A stretch of DNA of 64,000 bases. Source: Apostichopus japonicus (lineage: Eukaryota > Echinodermata > Holothuroidea > Aspidochirotida > Stichopodidae). Under the pieces are notes generated by a model. It saw nothing but the letters and a program-made list of their open reading frames with translations. It had not been told where the DNA came from and ran no database searches. Both the position numbers and the translations under genes were made by a program. Of this stretch, positions 1 through 12,800 are shown one piece after another (position 1 is the first letter of the stretch; each line of letters begins with the position of its first letter). Location: contig NC_092580.1 of assembly GCF_037975245.1 (NCBI RefSeq), positions 29,849,501 to 29,913,500 of the forward strand. Reading direction: 5' to 3'.

Positions 1-2
1 AG

Positions 3-434
3 CAGTTTCTAGCCAACTGGCACGCCTGGATTGGGACATTCCTCATTCCATCCATCGGTTTTCTGATAGGATTCATCTCTGCGTACAGTTTGCGTCTCCC
101 TTATAAATTCTGCGTTGCCATCTCATTAGCTGTTGGAGCTACTAATGGTAACATGGTGGTCTCTCTAGCTTTGAAATCTGTTCACGATCAGGCCATTCTT
201 GCACGTGTTTTACAAGTACCTGGGATATATGCAATACTTACACCGATACAAGGAATCCTCTGGGCATCACTTTTCAGACATTTTAAATATATCGACGATG
301 ACAATCCAACAGTGTTTGGTAATGAATATGATTCTTCTAGTTTACAACTATCTCATTTTAATGAAAATATTGACGTTGATAAAGATGGTTATGAGGAGGA
401 GGAGGATGAGGAGGGGGAAGATAACGGTGAGTGA
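3..434 (+). CDS. SLC10-family transporter, C-terminal exon (partial, runs off window start)
   Basis: Frame is open from base 3 to the TGA at 432-434, giving 143 residues that match the last exon of SLC10 (sodium/bile-acid cotransporter) proteins. Two hydrophobic segments are visible: WIGTFLIPSIGFLIGFISAY, and the helix around FCVAISLAVGATNGNMVVSL. A conserved PIQGILWA stretch before the cytoplasmic tail is shared with the complete paralogue at 8188-8583. The tail is unusually acidic (EEEEDEEGEDNGE). The family motif ETGxQN is AVGATN here, so the glutamate and glutamine that coordinate sodium in characterised members are absent. Upstream exons lie outside the window. The family call is firm; substrate and coupling ion cannot be inferred. 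Known: SLC10 proteins are plasma-membrane carriers for bile acids or other organic anions. Confidence 0.88.
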   Translation, partial: QFLANWHAWIGTFLIPSIGFLIGFISAYSLRLPYKFCVAISLAVGATNGNMVVSLALKSVHDQAILARVLQVPGIYAILTPIQGILWASLFRHFKYIDDDNPTVFGNEYDSSSLQLSHFNENIDVDKDGYEEEEDEEGEDNGE

Positions 435-1849
435 ATGTTACGGAAGGCACGATATTATTTTGATATCTTCCAGACTGTAGCAAACACATGGGTAGCCGCG
501 CAGATTGTGATTTTATATAGTTTTTTTTTATATTGAATATCTTTTCTGAGATATGGACCTTTAGACATTGTAAATCCATCTACTTCTTGAGGAGCAAATT
601 TTCTTTAGTAAAATTAGATTTTGTTTTACAATTCTTTAACATTTTTTTTCTAAGAAAATAGTGGTGTTTAATTTCTTCCATTTATATATAGAAAATATGG
701 CAGCTCTAAAACGTCAAATTATGTATCAATAACTGTTCATCTCATTCTTTGTTCTTTCTCTTTATTCTTAATTACCATGACAACTATATATTTGGATAAC
801 AATTAACATTCTCATTATCCGTGGATGATCCATGTCAATTCAATGTTTTTTCATGGGTTATAGCAAAACAAATATCCAATTCACTTTATTTGACCTCTCA
901 CCTTTGACCTTTGGTTCTGCGAGACACAAGTTCCCACCATTGGCACCTTCCCAAAACGTTAGAAAAAAATTGGTTCAGCTGTTTAGGAGGTGTTTCTGAC
1001 ACACGTTGCGATAATAATATGCATCTGACCTCAAAACACGTTACCCTTGACTTCGGTTCCCATGACAACCGCATTTGTGGTAGTAATTGACATTTCCATT
1101 ATACCTGTGACGATTCCATTCCGCTTGGAGTAACCAAAAGTAGACTTGGAGCAAACAGGTGTGACGTCATGGTTGCACACTGATAAATAATGATTTGTTT
1201 TCCCTTAAAATTTACGTCAAATTTATACTCCACAATTGTATGCAACCATAATGTGAATGTACCATAGGTATTGGTATTTTATGAACTGCACATCCCCTTT
1301 AGACAAACTAGTAACCAATTATACCCAAGCCAAGGTCAAATCAATAGACTGAAAAATAAAGAAAAAACCAAACATTATTTGTCAATGTGCTTATATATGT
1401 GCAACTATGACATCACTGTCCTGTTTGCTTCAAGTTCACTTTTAGTAAATATCAGATAACTTCAACTGTCATTATCTTAAAAACGGTACATAGGAATTGA
1501 ATGCAAATTTCACTAGAATGCTTAGATTATGTTCCTATGTAAGATATCAAAAAGACATTTTGACCTGGACTATTCTTTTAATTTGCCCTGGTCTGGCAAT
1601 TCTATTGTTCTTTTCTGGTCGAGATAAAGTTTGATAAATAGGAAGACTTTTTATTTTCCTATTTTTCCGTATCAACTGTTTTGCCTTGGACAATTCGTTC
1701 CAAAGCTTTTAAAGAACAGATTGGCTATATGATTGGGAGGGGCAGATGAAGGACAGGCAATGTTGCGGGTAATAGCTGATGTACTACAAGGTTAGTGTTA
1801 GTGGAATGCCTCGCCAGCGATATTATCTACAAAGCAAAGGTCACTACTG

Positions 1850-1905
1850 GTATGTCCAGAGGTTCGAAACCGGTAAGGAAGGTCGTAATTCCACTGTAGG
1901 CGTTT
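1850..1905. repeat. SINE-associated module B, copy 1
   Basis: A 56-bp segment that recurs with about 90% identity at 20715-20770. It contains GGTTCGAAACC, a match to the RNA polymerase III B-box. Here it sits about 105 bp to the left of the tRNA-like module; at the second locus it directly follows it on the right. Confidence 0.6.
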
Positions 1906-1968
1906 GTCACCTGTATCGAACAATACTAGTTCTGTTTTTGGTGACATATTTTGCCTTACTCTAGAGAT

Positions 1969-2000
<32 letters not shown>

Positions 2001-2009
2001 CTATAGAAG

Positions 2010-2122
2010 ATATAATTGAAATTGTAGTGAGTTGGAGAATCCAGAACAGTTAAAAAGCTTACAGCCTCCACCGGGATTCGAGCCCGGGCCTCCCGCTTTT
2101 TATGCGGACACCCTAACCACTC
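2010..2122 (-). mobile_element. tRNA-derived SINE, copy 1
   Basis: On the minus strand the head reads as a tRNA-like sequence. It has an A-box (TGGTTAGGGTG), an anticodon-like stem CCGC/GCGG, and a B-box in GGCTCGAATCCCGG, then a short unique tail ending in TATA-rich DNA. The same arrangement occurs at 20585-20712. Copy 1 has a mutated anticodon loop and runs into a poly-C tract at its head end. Confidence 0.7.
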
Positions 2123-3483
2123 CCCCCCCCCCCCCATACACACTCATTACTTGGTATCTATATAGGCATTTGTTTGTTTGGTTGTTAGGTGTCATAGGTT
2201 TTAATTGACTTTCGTTATGAGGAGGTTTCTTGAACCCCCCCCCCCCCCGCCCCACCTCCCATCCCATGTATATATATACTGTATATACTTCAATATATCT
2301 ATATACTACAACTATCAAGATATCTAAAACTGTAGTTACTGCCGTGTATTTATATACTTTTACAACGGACGGCATATAAGCTTAGTATGTTGGTACTCGT
2401 TCCGTTTTTCCTGATCTGCATGAGCTCCTCTTGTTATACTGGCACCCTTCAACTCTTCGAAATACAAGATGTGTGTGTCCGCTAGCTGCATGCTAACGGA
2501 TTATATACGTGACCAAAACGCCGAAGCTGTATCAAGTTCACGGCTATGGTATTCTCATACATCACACAATAAGCAGCCAGTCACGTGAGAGAAAGCGATC
2601 TACATATCATATGTTATAGATAACGTAAAAAGACGCCCACACTAGATATTAGCTGGTCTGTCACATCATAATATGGGTTTCTTCTATAAAAGTTTAATGA
2701 TCTTTGATCAGAGCGTTTGGAATTGGTGCAGTGTACAAGGATACGTGTCATATTAGAGACCCGATATGACTGTCGATATACGACAATATTATTGATTCGC
2801 CTTTGAATAATTTTGTAATATAAGTGTTATGCTTTTGGGACAAAAACAGCATTGTCTTCCTTTCATATCGGAAAAAATGAATTTTATGTGTTATGTGAAA
2901 CAAAATAATTACATTCTGTAATTGGATTTAACGTTACGATTGATTATTGTTTGTTTTTTTGTCAGAATGTCGATTGACCGTTGGTCACTGAGTGGTCCAG
3001 ATATGTGAACGTTTAGCGAACGCATTCGACGGTATATATACGCAAATTACAAGTGAAGAAATTTAACCTCGCTTGACAGAAATTCAGAGTGATCGTTTCA
3101 ATCTTGCTTTCTCTTTTTGTCTTCACATTGCTTTTGGAAAGTTGGTTCAAATGGAGATCTTCGTGAAACACACGTGATTGTTGCAGATTAAGATATGTTG
3201 AAATATTGATCTTTGCGGATATTATTGCAATTATCAAGGCAATATGCTTTAATATGACTTTTGTTATGTTTTTGTGCTTAGTGTAAATTGGCGGGAAAAT
3301 GGTGAAACAAAATTGTTGGAATGGAAATAGTGTCCGAGTTGTAGACGGCATCGTTTAATAAACAAATATCAACGAATTGATAACTGTCTCAACACCTTCA
3401 TCATTAACCAAGTGATCAAAATAAAAATAATTTTCTATAGTTTTTTATTATAGTTTCAGCTATTCAGAAGCAAATAATAAAAT

Positions 3484-3812
3484 ATGTCTTCGGACGAAAA
3501 CGGAGATCCGTTTGGTGTGTCTTACAATGAGATGAGAACCGTAACTCAAAGAATTCACGTGATTGCTCAGGTGACTACATTATTCGCTGTGGGATGTCGG
3601 CTACTACCAAGAAACTTCTACGGTCTTGAAAAGGGGTTCTGTATTGGTTTATTCTTGCAATCCTTAATTTTGCCAGCGATTGGTTGCCTGATAGCAATTG
3701 CCTTCGAGTTAACAACATTGGACGCTTTATCGATGATCGCAACTGCGGCAGCGCCAGTCGCGTCGTATGTCAGTGTCCTGACCTATTGGGCTGGTGGTAA
3801 CGCCGCGCTTAG
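3484..3812 (+). CDS. SLC10-like gene, coding exon 1
   Basis: Residues 1-109 plus two bases of a split codon. It ends AG|GTAAGC. It carries the partial first helix (VIAQVTTLFAVGC), the GLEKGFCIGLFLQSLILPAIG helix, and the SVLTYWAGGNAAL region that leads into the next exon. Confidence 0.92.
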
Positions 3813-6800
3813 GTAAGCTTGCAGTGTTGAATTGTGGGAATGTTACAACTTGAAAACATCTTTAAAAAAAAAACGATTTATTTTAATAAAAGTGAATAAG
3901 CACTATTAAATCGATCATCTTTAAACAAGACTAAAGAACTATTAAATCGAGTTTATATCAACATTAATTCAAAATTCATTTTTAAATAATTCGTATATGA
4001 ACAAAACTTCAACCTGACTGGCTAAGATTTCATTTCAGCTTTCAAATCGAATTTACGTTTGTCCGCTTCAACCAATCATATTTCGATGTTTTGTTTAACG
4101 CTTGCTGTCCGTAACTGTTAAGCCAATCTCTATGCTCCTATATACTGTTACTCCTTATAGAAAGTCATATATATCGTTTAGTATTTCGATATGTAAGGAT
4201 AATAACTTCGAACAGGTGTCTCAATGGGCCGAACAGATTTCAAATAAAATCATGTCATTTTGAGCAACAATATGGATCTTCCTTTAGCTGCAACCGATAT
4301 GCTGAACTTGAAAACATCTCAAATTATGTGCACTATATGAACATTATGGTATGCGCTTACATTTATAGGGCAGAAGAAACTACATGTGGTAGTCGGAGAG
4401 GGGATGATGAGGGCTAAAAGGAAGGTTATTTACACCTTCTACATGGTGTGACGTCAATTTTCTAAATGCCCATCTATAGGAATGTATATTAGCTCGCAAT
4501 GAGCGTGGCAGTCTACGACTTTGTTGTCTCTCTTCCGACTATTTTAATCGTTTCTCTTCTAGGGGCAAATCCACATTACGCTTGTAAGGAGGTGAGAGAG
4601 AGAGGGGGAGGGGAGGGGGAGAAGAGAGATCGTGATCTGTCCCATTCGGAAGGGCAAAACACTATGATCAAGTATTAAGCTTGGCTTCATATTTCTACCG
4701 TGACTGCGCGGATATTTCGTCCATAATTTTGATCGTATATGAATATCTATGCTACCTCGCCTGCAGTGTAATTCTTCTTCAGTGTACCGTGTATAACCAA
4801 CATATGTACTGGCAGGAGATTTTCATGGCTACACTAATTCAATGCAGTATTCGTTACAGTTTACGACAGATGATCTCGACAGATAGTAGATCTGCAGGTA
4901 GCTAGACAAGGAAAAACCTCGTAAAAACAATTATTGAGAAGAAAAAAGGGGAAAGTACCACAGTGATAAGAGAGCAACCAATATAGAAAGAAAACATAAG
5001 CCTCCGGAAAGTTGCAACCAATCCCTGTATATAATTTTTATTACTGGTATTAATGGTTAATGACTCAATGATCACCGTGACTGTTATTAGAGCAATTCGC
5101 GTGTTTTCATTTTACGTCACTGCTTAGTAAATGCAGGGGGAAAAATCATTATAACTCATTAATATTAATTTATTTACATCCCCTCCCACCTCTCCACAAA
5201 TCCATGCTCTTAAAATTTTAGAACTTCCACTCCAAATGAAACACATATATTTACTTACATAGATTTGTATTCCATTGTTATATACGAGTTACATAACATT
5301 GCCTGTTACATTAACTTACATAATCTAATACACGTTGCACGACAGTAGGGTGGTATATTCGAGAAGTACCATAACAATACGATATAACAGCAACCAACCC
5401 AATTACAATAATCATAAAAAGCTGCTCAATGTTATCTCAACCATCATAAACTGGTTTAGAAAATGTAATAATCTAACCGAAAACATATTAATTTTCTTTC
5501 TAGTTTAAAGTAAAGATCTAAAATGTATTAATATGAATTTCAAACACATTACATGCACCTTGAATTCAGAAATAAAAATCCATGCTAGATTGAAAATGAA
5601 AATTTTCGTCTTCAATTGAAAAAAAAAATTGACTCAACCATATGAAATTTTGAAGGTATTTTTTTCTTTATTATTATATTTAATTTAATTTAATATTTTT
5701 TTATTTCATTTTTTTAAAATTTACAGTGTCCTTTTAACGGCGATGTCGACAACGTTATCGATTGGTCTCCTTCCACTGTGGTTTTTCGTATATTCAAGTG
5801 TTTGGACCAATTCCGTCTTTATCACAGCCAGTCCAGAGGACGTTGCCATGTACCTCTCTATCATTATCCTCCCCATGGGATGCGGGATGATCGTCAGAGC
5901 TTTGGTGCCAAAAGCGGCAAAATACTTGGCGAAGGTAAGAACGATCTGTTACGTAACTGTATATATCATGCCGAGGCTTAGAGAGACAGGTCAAATCCCC
6001 GGAGATAATTATGTCACCGGGCCCCCTTCTTGCAATCTTCATTTCTTCTTAAAGAACTATGTACCCTGGGAAATCAGAATACAAAATATCTTTATCCCAT
6101 ATTTTCTAGTGCGGGGTACCATGATTTGACCCGGTTCCTGTGTAAACTTTAGATGGAGTTTCATCTCCAATAGATAGATATATTGAATACAGACGTAACT
6201 TCCATCCTTGCCTTTTATAACATATCATAAAGGATAAGAAACCGACATAAAGCTAAGCAGATTTTAACGTGAGGCAAGTCTAATACAAATGATTGAACCA
6301 AAATGTTGTCATAAAATACATAAGATTCTTGTTTTATAATGTAATAAAAGTTTTTCACTAAGCATTTTATGAAGGACACGCAAAATCAATCATAGACGGC
6401 ACGAAAAATAAATTTCAAAAGTTTGAATATTGAAAAACAATGGATCCATTTTGTTCTTCTTAATATTCTGACGGCATACTGCTTACCCCACAGAGAATGA
6501 GTTGCGACTTGTTGAAGATGCCTTATGTGTTCTTTGCTTTAAATATTTCTACATCAAGTTTAGTCTCTGTCCACCAGTCGTTTGTGTCATCATTTCCCGA
6601 CATATAGGACACACTTGTGCCCTATCTCCCAATGCCAAAGAAGGTTACTCCCTCCCCGTCTCTCTCCGACCACGTGAATGTTAACAACGTGAGCGAAATT
6701 GTAGCTATAGTTGATGCTAGTATTTATGTTGAAACATATACTCCACCAAAATTGAAACAAGCCTAAAATTGATTAAAGTTTTCGAAATATTGTTTTTTTT

Positions 6801-8583
6801 TTATATATAAATTATTTTCAACTGAGGACTGTGCAAGACAATATAACATCCCAGGTGATAAAAATGATCTGAGAGTAACGATTAATAATGAAGTATTCGT
6901 GGACGTTTGCGCATGCGTGGAAATGATTTTCGTTGTTCAGCATTTTGTGGGTATAGGTATAATGGCAGTATACCCATTTTCTTTTCCAATTTAGTTTGTT
7001 AAAATCGTGATACCTATACTAATATAAAGTTTATATTCATAATGCATTAATTTGATTGACACTTGTACTTTCTTGTTTCCTTCAACATTCATCATTTGTT
7101 CATGACCCGAATTCCTAAAGTAATCAAGATCTCGAGCGCTTTTTATTATAGTATTGAATACGTATTGTGGAGCTGGCTTTCAAGTATATATACAGAACAA
7201 TACCGTACGGTACCTATCGCTGCAGGTTGCGGGCTGTAATGACTCGCATGTTTACAGATAAGAAAAAGTTACATTTATTGCGGGTGTATAGATAAGACAT
7301 ACAAGTATAACCCTTACGTTGTGTGTCTGCCATGCTGTCTGTCTCTACGGTCTATCAGTTTTTAGCAGAGATACGGACAGATTAACATGGCTCATCATAT
7401 AGTCATTTCTGATTAATAACATGTCTATCTTAACGGGTGTGAAGACTCGCGCAAAAAGAAACGTCTGATGCCGGTAACCCGACCTAGTTTCGAAAGAGGT
7501 GTAACATAAGTGTTAGCACCACCATCGATCCCAGAAAATACACACACAGCTTGCTACCGTTGGTAATTAGACACTAGTGTACAGTCAGTACAAACAGCTG
7601 CGGTCAATACCCACAGCACAGTGTACCAACGATACAGCGATCGACTTCTCAGGTCCAGCTAAAGATAACAAGGTATCACGTTTCATTACTGTCTGCATTT
7701 TGTAGCGACACGAACAAAACGCAAACATTAGCAACAGAAATTTTCAGAACTTTTTCAGATGGCCGCACGCGGTTTGGGGCGAGTCTTCAATGCTTTTAAA
7801 ATAGACGATAGATTGTTCCCCAATGAGATCATCAACGAATTTGGGAAATGCCTTACTATCGTTTAGAGGTGAGGGGGTGACATCGCAAAGTGCAGCAACG
7901 CGCCTAAAATATGTACAAAAGCAATATCGGCCCGTGTTTGTGGGCGAGATGTTGAGTAGTAAACTCGAGTGACGTCATAACATACACATTATGTAATACA
8001 TGTGCACCGAAATTGCATTTGTAAATATCCTATACTATGTTGTACTGTATAAACTATAATATACTATCCTTTGTTGTACTATAAACTATTCAATCCTATA
8101 CTATGTTGTACTGTAAACTATAATATGCTATCCTATGCTATGTTGTACTATAGTATACTATAATTGTTTCCTATTCTTCTCTCGTAGTTCCTGAGTTTTG
8201 CTTTCCTCGTTGAGACGATTGTAGTGACCTCAATGACGGCAATTCTACACCCCACCCAGTTGGACGCTGATTGGAGGATTTGGGCTGCAGCGTTTGTGCT
8301 TCCAGTAACTGCCTACCTCCTCGGATTTCTATCTGCCTTTATCTTTCGTTTATCCTACGAAAAATGCGTCGCTGTGTCCATGGCAATTGGAGCTAGCAAC
8401 AGCAACCTGATTATATCGACAGCGAGACGAATCCTTGAACACCCAGAATTTATTTTAAAGATTCCAGAAATGTATTCCTTTTTCGCGCCAATTCAAGGAA
8501 TAGCGTGGGCTTTGTTTTACAACAGATTTTATTACGTCAATGACAAATACCCAAATTTATTTGGAAGTGAAGAATATGATTGA
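3484..8583 (+). CDS. SLC10-family (sodium/bile-acid cotransporter-like) membrane carrier, three coding exons
   Basis: Joining 3484-3812, 5727-5934 and 8188-8583 gives 933 nt (310 aa plus stop) with matching splice phases. A TAA directly upstream of the ATG (3478-3480) fixes the start. The protein resembles SLC10 carriers such as the ileal and hepatic bile-acid transporters: GFCIGLFLQSLILPAIG, SVLTYW, LTAMSTTLSIGLLPL, the PKAAKYL loop and PIQGIAWA are recognisable. It is shorter than typical family members (about 350 aa), mainly because the N-terminus lacks a full first helix. Motifs that bind sodium in characterised members are changed: the ETGxQN motif is AIGASN, and the SN before the YW is VS. 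It is a tandem paralogue of the gene ending at 434. Function is probably solute transport at the plasma membrane; sodium coupling is doubtful. Substrate unknown. Confidence 0.92.
3813..5726 (+). other. SLC10-like gene, intron 1
   Basis: Starts GTAAGC and ends TTTACAG after a T-rich stretch. It contains a purine (GA/GGGA) low-complexity block near 4591-4630 and AT-rich DNA from 5590. No repeat family or exon recognised. Confidence 0.8.
5727..5934 (+). CDS. SLC10-like gene, coding exon 2
   Basis: Residues 110-179. The split codon AG|T gives Ser, followed by VLLTAMSTTLSIGLLPLWFF, the fourth-helix region conserved across SLC10 (T..ST pattern). The exon ends at KAAKYLAK with donor GTAAGA and leaves phase 0. 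Confidence 0.93.
5935..8187 (+). other. SLC10-like gene, intron 2
   Basis: Bounded by GTAAGA and CTCGTAG. Apart from AT-rich DNA, the main structure is an imperfect CTATACTATGTTGTACT-type repeat at 8026-8166 just before the acceptor. No exon seen. Confidence 0.8.
8026..8166. repeat. Imperfect TATACTATGTTGTACT tandem array
   Basis: Repeated variants of CTATACTATGTTGTACTGTA and AAACTATAATATACTATCC fill about 140 bp, ending about 20 bp before the intron's AG acceptor. The array may overlap the branch-point region. Confidence 0.65.
8188..8583 (+). CDS. SLC10-like gene, coding exon 3 (terminal)
   Basis: Residues 180-310, in phase 0 after CTCGTAG. It contains the last helices and the AIGASN substitution for the family's ETGxQN. 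It aligns along its whole length with the truncated paralogue at 3-434 but has a much shorter tail (NLFGSEEYD) without the acidic extension. Confidence 0.93.
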   Translation, partial: FLSFAFLVETIVVTSMTAILHPTQLDADWRIWAAAFVLPVTAYLLGFLSAFIFRLSYEKCVAVSMAIGASNSNLIISTARRILEHPEFILKIPEMYSFFAPIQGIAWALFYNRFYYVNDKYPNLFGSEEYD

Positions 8584-9468
8584 AAGCAAGCAAAACATTG
8601 AATGGAAACAGACGTCAGGGACAGCTATACCATTCAGCTATTCAAAGTGTGTGGGGTGGGGCGGGTGGGGCGGGGGGTATGCTGTTTCTGCTCTCTTCCC
8701 CTACCCATATTTCGTAAGCTTGCTAAACCATTGCTATTGTATTTGTGCATCACTACGCATGAAATTTAACAGCTTAAAAGGTAAACCATTGTCAGAGAAA
8801 AGAGGTAAAAGTACCTAAGGTAAAGCTTGTTTAAGCATGTTATCAGTTACTGTCATCGTTTGTTCTGCCTTTATATGTAAGAGCATAATTTAAAGTACAG
8901 ATGGTGTGAAAATAGGGAGGATCGAAGGTGGTATATAAACCATTTTAGAAAATCTTTGGTTAAATGTAGATATTACTCCGGGCGAGCAGATGGAAGGGTG
9001 GGGGCTCATTATGCTAAACTTCCTCCTCTTCTAGCTCAAAATCTAAACGGTCATGATATGGAAGTTTCCAAGTGCCATGATAGGCCAAGATGACTGCTAT
9101 CATGTGGTGGGTAGGATATACCAGTTGAAAACTTTCATGATTCATCTATGCTTTGGCAGGTCTTGAAAGTGACGAGTTTAGTGTGCAAGTCAATTGAACA
9201 ATTAATTGTGGTGCGAGACCTATACAGACCCACTCTTTTCATGCCGGTCCACGCCATACTGAAAAGAACACTGCCATACTGGATAATAATAAGAGAACCA
9301 CAAATCTATTATTCTCCCTTTTCCTCCCGTCAACAAGTTTTGTCTTTCTAAGTACATTTCAACTATGCTTCATGTATATGTATGTATAAGTATAATAAGA
9401 CAGTTCGTTTGGGGTTAATGTAAATGCTGTCAATATTCTTGGTATGAATTTAGTCAGAAAGAATAGTG
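8584..9468. other. 3' flank of the SLC10-like gene up to the retrotransposon
   Basis: Includes the presumed 3' UTR and a G-rich patch at 8652-8680 (GGGTGGGGCGGGTGGGGCGG), which could form a G-quadruplex. I see no clear AATAAA before the retrotransposon and no other gene. Confidence 0.5.
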
Positions 9469-9473
9469 ACACT
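9469..9473. repeat. Target-site duplication ACACT (left)
   Basis: ACACT directly outside the left LTR. The same five bases follow the right LTR. A 5-bp duplication is usual for LTR retrotransposons. Confidence 0.93.
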
Positions 9474-9722
9474 TGTTATAGGGACACGAGTCGTGTATTT
9501 TATCTTTATTCTCTTCTTTTATTCGGCTCTTGTAATTACAACTTCAAGGATCTTAATTATCGTAGTATTTTCTGTGTCTTCTTACGCACTTTATGCGGAG
9601 TGGTAAAAAACGGTATCAGAACCCATCTCGGTTTTTCTATCCCTTCAACGTGCCCTTGTGTATTTACAACATCACCCAACTAAATGATTTCCCCCTTTGG
9701 CTATGTCTATTTGAAAACTACA
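9474..9722 (-). repeat. 3' LTR of BEL/Pao element
   Basis: 249 bp. On the element's strand it starts TGTAGTTTTC and ends CTATAACA. It contains two AATAAA polyadenylation signals on the minus strand (seen on the plus strand as TTTATT in the GTATTTTATCTTTATTC region). It looks identical to the copy at 16102-16350. Confidence 0.97.
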
Positions 9723-9895
9723 TTCCGGCCCCAGTCGCATTAACTAATGCGATAACCCTAATCACTGTTTTCAAAATATGAAAAATGAAATAAATCAGTC
9801 AAAAGAATCAAAAGTCTGAAATCTAAAACTAAGAAACTAAGAAAATCGAAAATACACCTTTTCACAGTCACAGTTCCCAAACTACTAAACTAGAC

Positions 9896-12800
9896 TTATG
9901 TCGTTTCCCCTTCAAGCAGTAAACACAATTTGACCACTGGCCTGACAAGCGTGGCCGTTTTAGTTTTGATTTTGGCACTTCTAACCAAACCCCCTTTATC
10001 CTTATAAGCCTCTATGACCACCCCCATTAGCCATGAGTTCCGAGGTGATTGGTCATCCACTATCATCACGACATCTCCGACCTCAGTACATCTCTCCGGT
10101 TGAAGCCACTTCTGCCGTCTCTGGAGGGTTGGTAAGTACTCTTTTGTCCATCTCTTCCAGAAGAGATCAGCCAGATACTGCATCTGTCGCCAACGCCGTC
10201 GGGCATAGACATCCTTCTCGTCAAATTTCCCCAGCGGCATATCCACAGGCGCCTTTAACAACAGCAGATGATTGGGTGTTATGACATCAAGATCGTTAGG
10301 ATTGTCAGATACTTTGGTTAGAGGTCTACTATTAATGATAGTCTCTACTTCACACAGAAAAGTGTGTAACTGTTCATCACTCTGGGTTGTTCTCAGATAC
10401 TGCTCACTGAGAATTCCACTCAAGACTTTACGAACTGTTCGGATCTGTCTCTCCCAAACACCTCCAAAGTGAGATGCAGCAGGTGGATTAAACTTCCACT
10501 TCAGTCCATGATTACTGGCAAATCTGTTAATCTGGTTTTCATCTAATTCTTGCAGAGCACTCTTTAATTCTTTGTTAGCACCAACAAAATTGGTACCATT
10601 GTCTGAGTACAGCTCTCGTACATGTCCACGTCTAGCCATGAAACGTCTCAGTGCACCTATACATGAGTTGGTATCAAGTGAATGTGCAACTTCTATGTGA
10701 ACTGCTCTGCTGGATAGACATGTAAACATCACTCCATATCTTTTCTTCAGTGTTCGCCCCTGTTTGATTTCAAAGGGACCAAAATAGTCTACCCCTGTTC
10801 TTGAGAAGACTCCTTCATCTGGACGAAGTCTGTAGGCTGGTAGGTCTGCCATCTTCTGTTTTCCGGTTCTTGCAAGATATTTTCTGCACTGGATACATCG
10901 TTTTAACAAGCTTCTTATCATTGAACCAGCATGGATGATCCAATATTTCTGTCTCAATTCTGCAAGGACGTGGTTCCTTCCTTGATGACCCACTAATTGG
11001 TGAATGTGTCTTATTATTAGCTTAGACACATGATGATCTTTGGGCAGTATCATCTGATGTTTGGCATTCAATGGAATAGATGCCTTCCGTAGCCTTCCTC
11101 CAACTCTCATTATCTCATCGTGTAATTCAGGATCAAGATCAGTAAGTCTGCCCTTTTGTCTGAGACATCTGTTTCCTTTATCAGAAGCCTGTTTAACTGT
11201 CCCACATGGATCCTTGATATTCATCTCTGCAGTCTTTGTCTTTTGTAAGACACCAATCTCTTCTGGGAATGACTGCCTTTGTATGAACTTGATAATAGCC
11301 TTTTCAGCAGACTCCATCTCATCACTGGTAATTCCTTGAGAACACTGATTTGGATTGTGTCGTTTTATCCTTTGTAGCAAGATGGTCTTGAGACGTAACC
11401 ACCACGCCACGGATCTCTTCAGTTTGTTCCATTCTGAGTGGTATTCCAGCAGTTTTTCAACTGGATTCTTTTGGGTTTCATCTGTCATTGTTACAGCACT
11501 GACACTGACTTCTTTCTCACACTCTCTATCAGAATCAGCATCATTACTGTCGTCTTCACATGGCCAGAAATCTTCTGTCTGATGAAGAAACTCTGGTCCA
11601 TTTAACCAATCTTCCTTTGTGAGCAAATCATCTGCACTTAACCCACGGGAAGCATGGTCTGCTGGGTTAAGCTTTGATGGGACATATCTCCACTGATGGA
11701 CATCTGAACCATCATGAATTATCGCAATTCTGTTAGCGACGAAGACGGGATGTCTTGCCTTTTCACTTCTTATGTACTTCAGGACTGTTTGACTGTCAGT
11801 CCAAAAGACTGTTTCATCGATATTCATTGTAAGCTCTTGTTTGAGCTGGGCATCTTGTTTCACGGCTGATGTTGCTGCTGTGAGCTCCATCTTCACGATT
11901 GTATGTGGTTTCAGTGGTGCAACTCTGGCTTTGCCGGTAAGAAAGGCACAATGGATTTCCTTTCTGTCATTAGTATACCTCATATAAGTTGCAGTACCAT
12001 AACCTTCTTGACTTGCGTCGGCAAAATAGTGCATCTGGATGTTCACCACTTTACCAAATTCTTTGGGTTTGAGACATCTTGGTATCTTTAACCTCTCTAG
12101 AATAGGAAGTTCCTTTAGCCATTTTTCCCACTCATTCCGTTGGTCGTCAGGTATATCGCTGTCCCAGTCTACCTTCAGTCTGCAAAGACTTTGCAATATC
12201 TTCTTTGCCTGTAGAAGGAAAGGTGAAGCATAACCAATAGGATCATACACTGCACTCATCACAGACAAGATATTTCTTCTTGTGGCCTTTTCGTTTACTT
12301 TTGTGATATTGAACTCAAGTTGATCCCTCTCAACACACCACTGAACTCCCAACGCCCTTTCCTTTGGCAGCTCGTCATTTTCAAGATCAAGCCCTTTCAG
12401 TTCTTTGGCTCGGTCATCTTCTGGGATGGACTCCAGCAATCTTTTACTGTTGCTGACCCACTTGCCTAGCTTGAATCCACCACTAGCCATGATTTCTTTT
12501 AGATCTCTATATATCTGGATTCCTTCTTCATCAGTGGCCACAGACTTTAGAAAGTCATCTACATAGAAGTCGTTGATAACTGACTCGATCACCTTATCTT
12601 GAAATCTATGTTGATTATCACTAGCTGTCCTCTTCAAGGCAAAATTGGCACAGCTTGGGGAGGACACTGCCCCGAATAGATGAACTAGCATCCTGTATTC
12701 TTTCATACCTCCATCGAAGTTGCCTTCAGGCCACCATAGGTACCTCAGGAGATCACAATCATCCTTTCTTACTCTTACTTGATAGAACATGGCTTCTATA

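Larger units (their letters stand above)
435..3483. other. Intergenic region between the two SLC10 paralogues
   Basis: No coding exon seen. It holds an (AT)n run at about 1974-1997, a two-module SINE-like repeat (1850-1905 and 2010-2122), and poly-C runs near 2125-2139 and 2237-2249. A TATATATA box at 3033-3040 lies about 450 bases before the next gene's ATG and could be its promoter (weak). Short frames here show no protein-like composition. Confidence 0.6.

Noticed and set aside
3013-3351. 112-codon minus-strand frame upstream of the SLC10-like gene
   Set aside because: Low-complexity composition and position over a likely promoter/5' UTR.
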